Assembly: GCA_021107345.1 (NCBI GenBank)
Contig: JAIOSX010000077.1
Span: 1 to 7,676 of the forward strand
Direction: 5' to 3'
DNA: 7,676 nt
Source: Candidatus Aegiribacteria sp.
GTDB lineage: Bacteria > Fermentibacterota > Fermentibacteria > Fermentibacterales > Fermentibacteraceae
Shown piece by piece: positions 5,394 through 7,676 of this stretch. Within the stretch, counting starts at the first letter, position 1. The number at the start of each line of letters is the position of its first letter. A model generated the notes under the pieces. The model saw only the letters and a program-made list of their open reading frames with translations. It was not told the DNA's origin and did not search any database. Both the position numbers and the translations under genes were made by a program.

Positions 5394-5398
5394 TAGAT

Positions 5399-5426
5399 TT
5401 GGTCATATCCATACAGTGTATATAAT
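5399..5426 (+). promoter_or_regulatory. Promoter of the aminotransferase gene
   Basis: A perfect TATAAT at 5421-5426 has TTGGTC at 5399-5404 as a weak -35 box with a 16-nt spacer. Transcription would start near 5433, giving a leader of about 40 nt. The -10 box is inside the palindrome at 5420-5438, so a bound regulator would cover it. Confidence 0.5.
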
Positions 5427-5449
5427 ACGATATTATATGAACACACTGT
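5413..5449. promoter_or_regulatory. Palindromic operator-like site over the aminotransferase promoter
   Basis: ATATAATACGATATTATAT (5420-5438) is a perfect 8+3+8 palindrome containing the -10 box. Outside it, ACAGTGT (5413-5419) and ACACTGT (5443-5449) are also perfect inverted copies. The nested symmetry suits a dimeric repressor, of the kind GntR-type regulators bind, but no regulator gene is in the window. Confidence 0.55.
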
Positions 5450-5474
5450 TACGGTTAACGAAAGGAGTCAATAA

Positions 5475-6677
5475 GTGAACAGGCAGGATTACTTTTCAGA
5501 CCGCGCCCTTGGAATGAAAAGGTCAGTTATAAGAGAGCTGCTTAAACTGACCGCGAAGCCGGGGATAATCTCATTCGCCGGAGGATTACCTGCACCTGCT
5601 ACTTTTCCTGTGACTTACGTTGAAGCGGCTGTTAACAGTGTGATTGAGAATGAACACGCCACAGCACTTCAGTACGGTCCTACGGAAGGTGACGCAAGAC
5701 TCCGCGAGGATCTTGCGTTAATCATGCGGACTGACGGAACCAAGATTTCTCCAGATCACATTCTTGTTTCAACCGCCTCGCAGCAGGGGCTTGATCTCAT
5801 AGCAAAAATATTCTTAAATCCGGGTGATACCTGTATAACCGGTTCTCCTACTTACCTTGGCGGTCTGCAGGCTTTCAAGAGTTACCAGGGAGTACCCGTA
5901 GGTGTTGAACTGGATGATCACGGAATGATACCTGAAAAACTTCAGGAAACCATAAAGAGGCTTGAAGGTGAAGGCCGCAGGCCAAGATTCATATACATAA
6001 TTCCGGATTTCCAGAATCCCGCAGGTGTAACCATTCCTGAATCAAGAAGGAAGGAAATTCTTGAAATTGCCCGGAAGGGCGAATATCTGATAGTTGAAGA
6101 TACTCCGTACAGGCAGCTGAGATACAGCGGTGAGAGTCAGCCTACATTCCAGTCCCTGGCCCCGGATATGGTTATCTCTCTCTATACATTCTCAAAGATA
6201 ATGCTGCCCGGCTTCCGCCTGGGATGGGCGTGCGGACCGGACTGGCTGATCGATAAAATGGTGATGGCAAAGCAGGCAGTTGATCTGTGTACACCGCCTT
6301 TCAACCAGGCTATTACGCATGCAATGCATGTGCACGGAGCACTTGAGAAGGCACTTGAGGCTACTATTAAACATTACAGCAACAAAAGAACAATCATGCT
6401 GGAATGTCTGGAAAAGGAATTCGCTGACATGCCTAAAGTCAAATGGACAAAACCTGAGGGCGGGTTATTCCTCTGGCTTACACTGCCGGATGGAATGAGC
6501 GCAGATGATCTTTTCCAGAAAGCCGTCGACGAGAACGTCGCGTACGTTCCAGGCAGCGCCTTCTTTCCTGAAAACGATAACTTTCAGAGCATGCGCCTGA
6601 ACTTCAGCTACGCAAGCGAAGAACAAATCGCTGAAGGAGTAAAACGGCTGGCCCGCGTTGTCCGCGAAAATATCTGA
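5475..6677 (+). CDS. PLP-dependent aminotransferase, class I/II (LysN/MocR-like subgroup)
   Basis: The protein is 400 aa. The start is GTG 5475 with AAAGGAG 7 nt upstream. It is a fold-type I aminotransferase moving an amino group between an amino acid and a 2-oxo acid. Key residues: SFAGGLPAPATFP (33-45) at the N-terminus; YGPTEGDARLRE (67-78); PDFQNPAG (177-184) with Asn181; VEDTPYRQLRY (207-217) with Asp209 for the pyridine nitrogen; SLYTFSKIMLPGFRLGW (235-251) with Lys241 forming the PLP Schiff base; and Arg374 in SMRLNFSYAS for the substrate carboxylate. The GGLPxPxxFP start and overall pattern are those of 2-aminoadipate/aromatic/branched-chain aminotransferases related to the MocR catalytic domain; there is no N-terminal HTH. 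The exact substrate cannot be read from sequence. It stands alone between a palindromic promoter and a strong terminator. Confidence 0.93.
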   Translation: MNRQDYFSDRALGMKRSVIRELLKLTAKPGIISFAGGLPAPATFPVTYVEAAVNSVIENEHATALQYGPTEGDARLREDLALIMRTDGTKISPDHILVSTASQQGLDLIAKIFLNPGDTCITGSPTYLGGLQAFKSYQGVPVGVELDDHGMIPEKLQETIKRLEGEGRRPRFIYIIPDFQNPAGVTIPESRRKEILEIARKGEYLIVEDTPYRQLRYSGESQPTFQSLAPDMVISLYTFSKIMLPGFRLGWACGPDWLIDKMVMAKQAVDLCTPPFNQAITHAMHVHGALEKALEATIKHYSNKRTIMLECLEKEFADMPKVKWTKPEGGLFLWLTLPDGMSADDLFQKAVDENVAYVPGSAFFPENDNFQSMRLNFSYASEEQIAEGVKRLARVVRENI

Positions 6678-6698
6678 TTCAGGTTTTGCGTGAAGATG

Positions 6699-6724
6699 AA
6701 GGCGGGATTCCGATCCCGCCTTTT
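6699..6724 (+). terminator. Rho-independent terminator of the aminotransferase gene
   Basis: AAGGCGGGAT (6699-6708) pairs perfectly with ATCCCGCCTT (6713-6722) around a TCCG loop and runs into TTTT, 22 nt after the stop codon. This is a strong intrinsic terminator. Confidence 0.93.
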
Positions 6725-6791
6725 AAAGTGTATCCGTAATTTGTAAAACATCAGATTTTTCAGAAGGGAGTATTAATTTCTACTTGAAGGG

Positions 6792-6820
6792 TTGACAGCA
6801 ACAGAATATCTACTGATTAT
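6792..6820 (+). promoter_or_regulatory. Promoter of the phosphohydrolase gene
   Basis: TTGACA (6792-6797) and GATTAT (6815-6820) are separated by 17 nt: a perfect -35 and a 4-of-6 -10 box. The start near 6827 gives a leader of about 67 nt. It follows the preceding terminator, so this gene is a separate unit. Confidence 0.55.
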
Positions 6821-6893
6821 CCGTCTTTCAACCTGCGAGCCAGTACAATACAATGAAACTTAAACAGAGATCGAGGAAATCAGGTACAACTTA

Positions 6894-7676
6894 ATGAAAA
6901 ATGATCCCCTTGTACTTTTCTATCTGATAGATGGTGCCCGGCCGGATGTTATGAAACGTCTGATAGATGAGGGGCAGCTGCCCAATATTCGTAAAGAAGT
7001 TATGGAGCCGGGCGTTTTCAGAAAGGCATCCTCCTGCTTTACATCCACTACCGGCCCTGCATACCTTCCATTTCTTATGGGCTGCTTCCCGGGTACGGTC
7101 GACATTCCCGGTATAAGGTGGCTTGATAAGAAGGAATTTGCGAGTAAAAGAATTGGGAAGTACCGCCTCAGAAGTTACAATGGTATTGAAGGGCCGTGGT
7201 TCAACAGTGACCTTCCAACAGATAGAAAAACACTTCATGAACTGTTCAACAATTCCCGCAATATCTACTCCATGATAACAAGGAGCCTTGGTTCGGACAG
7301 AGATCTTACGAAATATACCAAGCTTTTCCACTACCTTACGGCCCACCTGAATGATGAATGGCACAATGTCGATGAGGCCGGTCATCAGAAGTTGATGATG
7401 AGCCTCGATGACAGGCCAGATTTCATATTCGCCGTATTTCCCGCTGTTGACAGTTTCTCACACATCCATGATCCGTTTGATGATGACACTATTCAAGCGT
7501 ACATCAATGTTGACGGGTACATAGGCGAAGCGGTGGAAAAGCTGAAAAAGCAGGGCCGATGGCAGAACACTCTTCTTATTATCTCCTCAGACCACGGGCT
7601 TACTTCAACACATACACGTTTCGACCTGGCCAACTTTTTCAGTGAAAGGGGCCGTAATACTCTCAAGTACCCGTTG
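6894..7676 (+). CDS. Alkaline-phosphatase-superfamily phosphodiesterase/hydrolase (partial)
   Basis: The frame opens at ATG 6894 (AGGT 8 nt upstream) and stays open for 261 codons to the right edge. Motifs are those of type I phosphodiesterase / nucleotide pyrophosphatase enzymes with two metal ions: metal ligand Asp13 in YLIDGARPD, nucleophile region SCFTSTTGPAYLPFLMG (47-63) with Thr53 as likely nucleophile, AVDSFSHIHDP (184-194) with Asp186 and His190, and SSDHGLTSTHT (231-241) with Asp233, His234 and probably His240. The C-terminus with any last metal ligand is outside the window. There is no signal peptide: the first beta strand begins at residue 5, which points to a cytoplasmic protein, unlike classic periplasmic relatives. 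The substrate (phosphodiester, phosphomonoester or sulfate) cannot be told. Confidence 0.88.
   Translation, partial: MKNDPLVLFYLIDGARPDVMKRLIDEGQLPNIRKEVMEPGVFRKASSCFTSTTGPAYLPFLMGCFPGTVDIPGIRWLDKKEFASKRIGKYRLRSYNGIEGPWFNSDLPTDRKTLHELFNNSRNIYSMITRSLGSDRDLTKYTKLFHYLTAHLNDEWHNVDEAGHQKLMMSLDDRPDFIFAVFPAVDSFSHIHDPFDDDTIQAYINVDGYIGEAVEKLKKQGRWQNTLLIISSDHGLTSTHTRFDLANFFSERGRNTLKYPL

Noticed and set aside
6853..6894. 14-codon leader peptide frame MKLKQRSRKSGTT overlapping the phosphohydrolase ATG as TAATG
   Set aside because: The overlap is suggestive of coupling, but there is no good ribosome binding site before it, no run of regulatory codons and no attenuator hairpin.
6891..7385. Minus-strand 164-codon open frame
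   Set aside because: It lies opposite the phosphohydrolase gene, whose full motif set on the plus strand is convincing; the minus-strand peptide shows no family pattern.

Overview
The window looks like chromosome from a Gram-negative-type (diderm) bacterium, probably an uncultured lineage. Four things point that way: three lipoprotein-type signal peptides, a SPOR-domain envelope protein, a parvulin-type foldase, and strong Shine-Dalgarno sites with some TTG/GTG starts. By eye the base composition is moderate. A placement near the FCB-type candidate phyla is inference only, resting on the beta-propeller-like lipoprotein at the left edge and the general gene content. I see no transposase, phage gene or CRISPR array.

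Layout. (1) 1-192, minus: start of a lipoprotein running off the left edge, with a good sigma70-type promoter at 300-329. (2) 422-1037: a non-coding block centred on a tRNA-Gly(GCC) gene (623-698, minus). On its 3' side are a terminator hairpin, two ~50-bp elements ending like the tRNA acceptor stem (TGGAGCGGGA on the plus strand), and a second strong hairpin. The three TGGAGCGGGA copies are spaced 99 and 102 bp. On the 5' side lies a tandem array of five 56-60-bp hairpin repeats (726-1012). (3) 1101-5315, minus: six tightly packed genes, in transcription order a parvulin-like lipoprotein, an RluD-family 23S rRNA pseudouridine synthase, a small EcfT-like membrane protein, TruA, a deoxyhypusine-synthase-like protein and a SPOR lipoprotein. 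They overlap by 4-8 bp or are 2-3 bp apart, so they probably form one translationally coupled operon. (4) 5316-5474: a divergent promoter region with a striking AT-rich palindrome. (5) 5475-6677, plus: a fold-type I PLP aminotransferase, closed by a strong terminator. (6) 6894-7676, plus: start of an alkaline-phosphatase-superfamily hydrolase running off the right edge, with its own promoter.

How it fits together. The operon combines RNA modification (RluD, TruA) with envelope functions (foldase, SPOR protein). The tRNA-Gly is on the same strand 403 bp beyond the last operon gene and has no obvious promoter of its own, so the hairpin array may be transcribed as an intercistronic RNA between them. 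The aminotransferase and phosphohydrolase are separate units with no visible pathway partners here.

The most unusual part is the tRNA-Gly neighbourhood. The repeat hairpins keep their pairing through base changes, and several stem mismatches on the plus strand become G-U pairs when read on the minus strand, which suggests selection on a minus-strand RNA structure.
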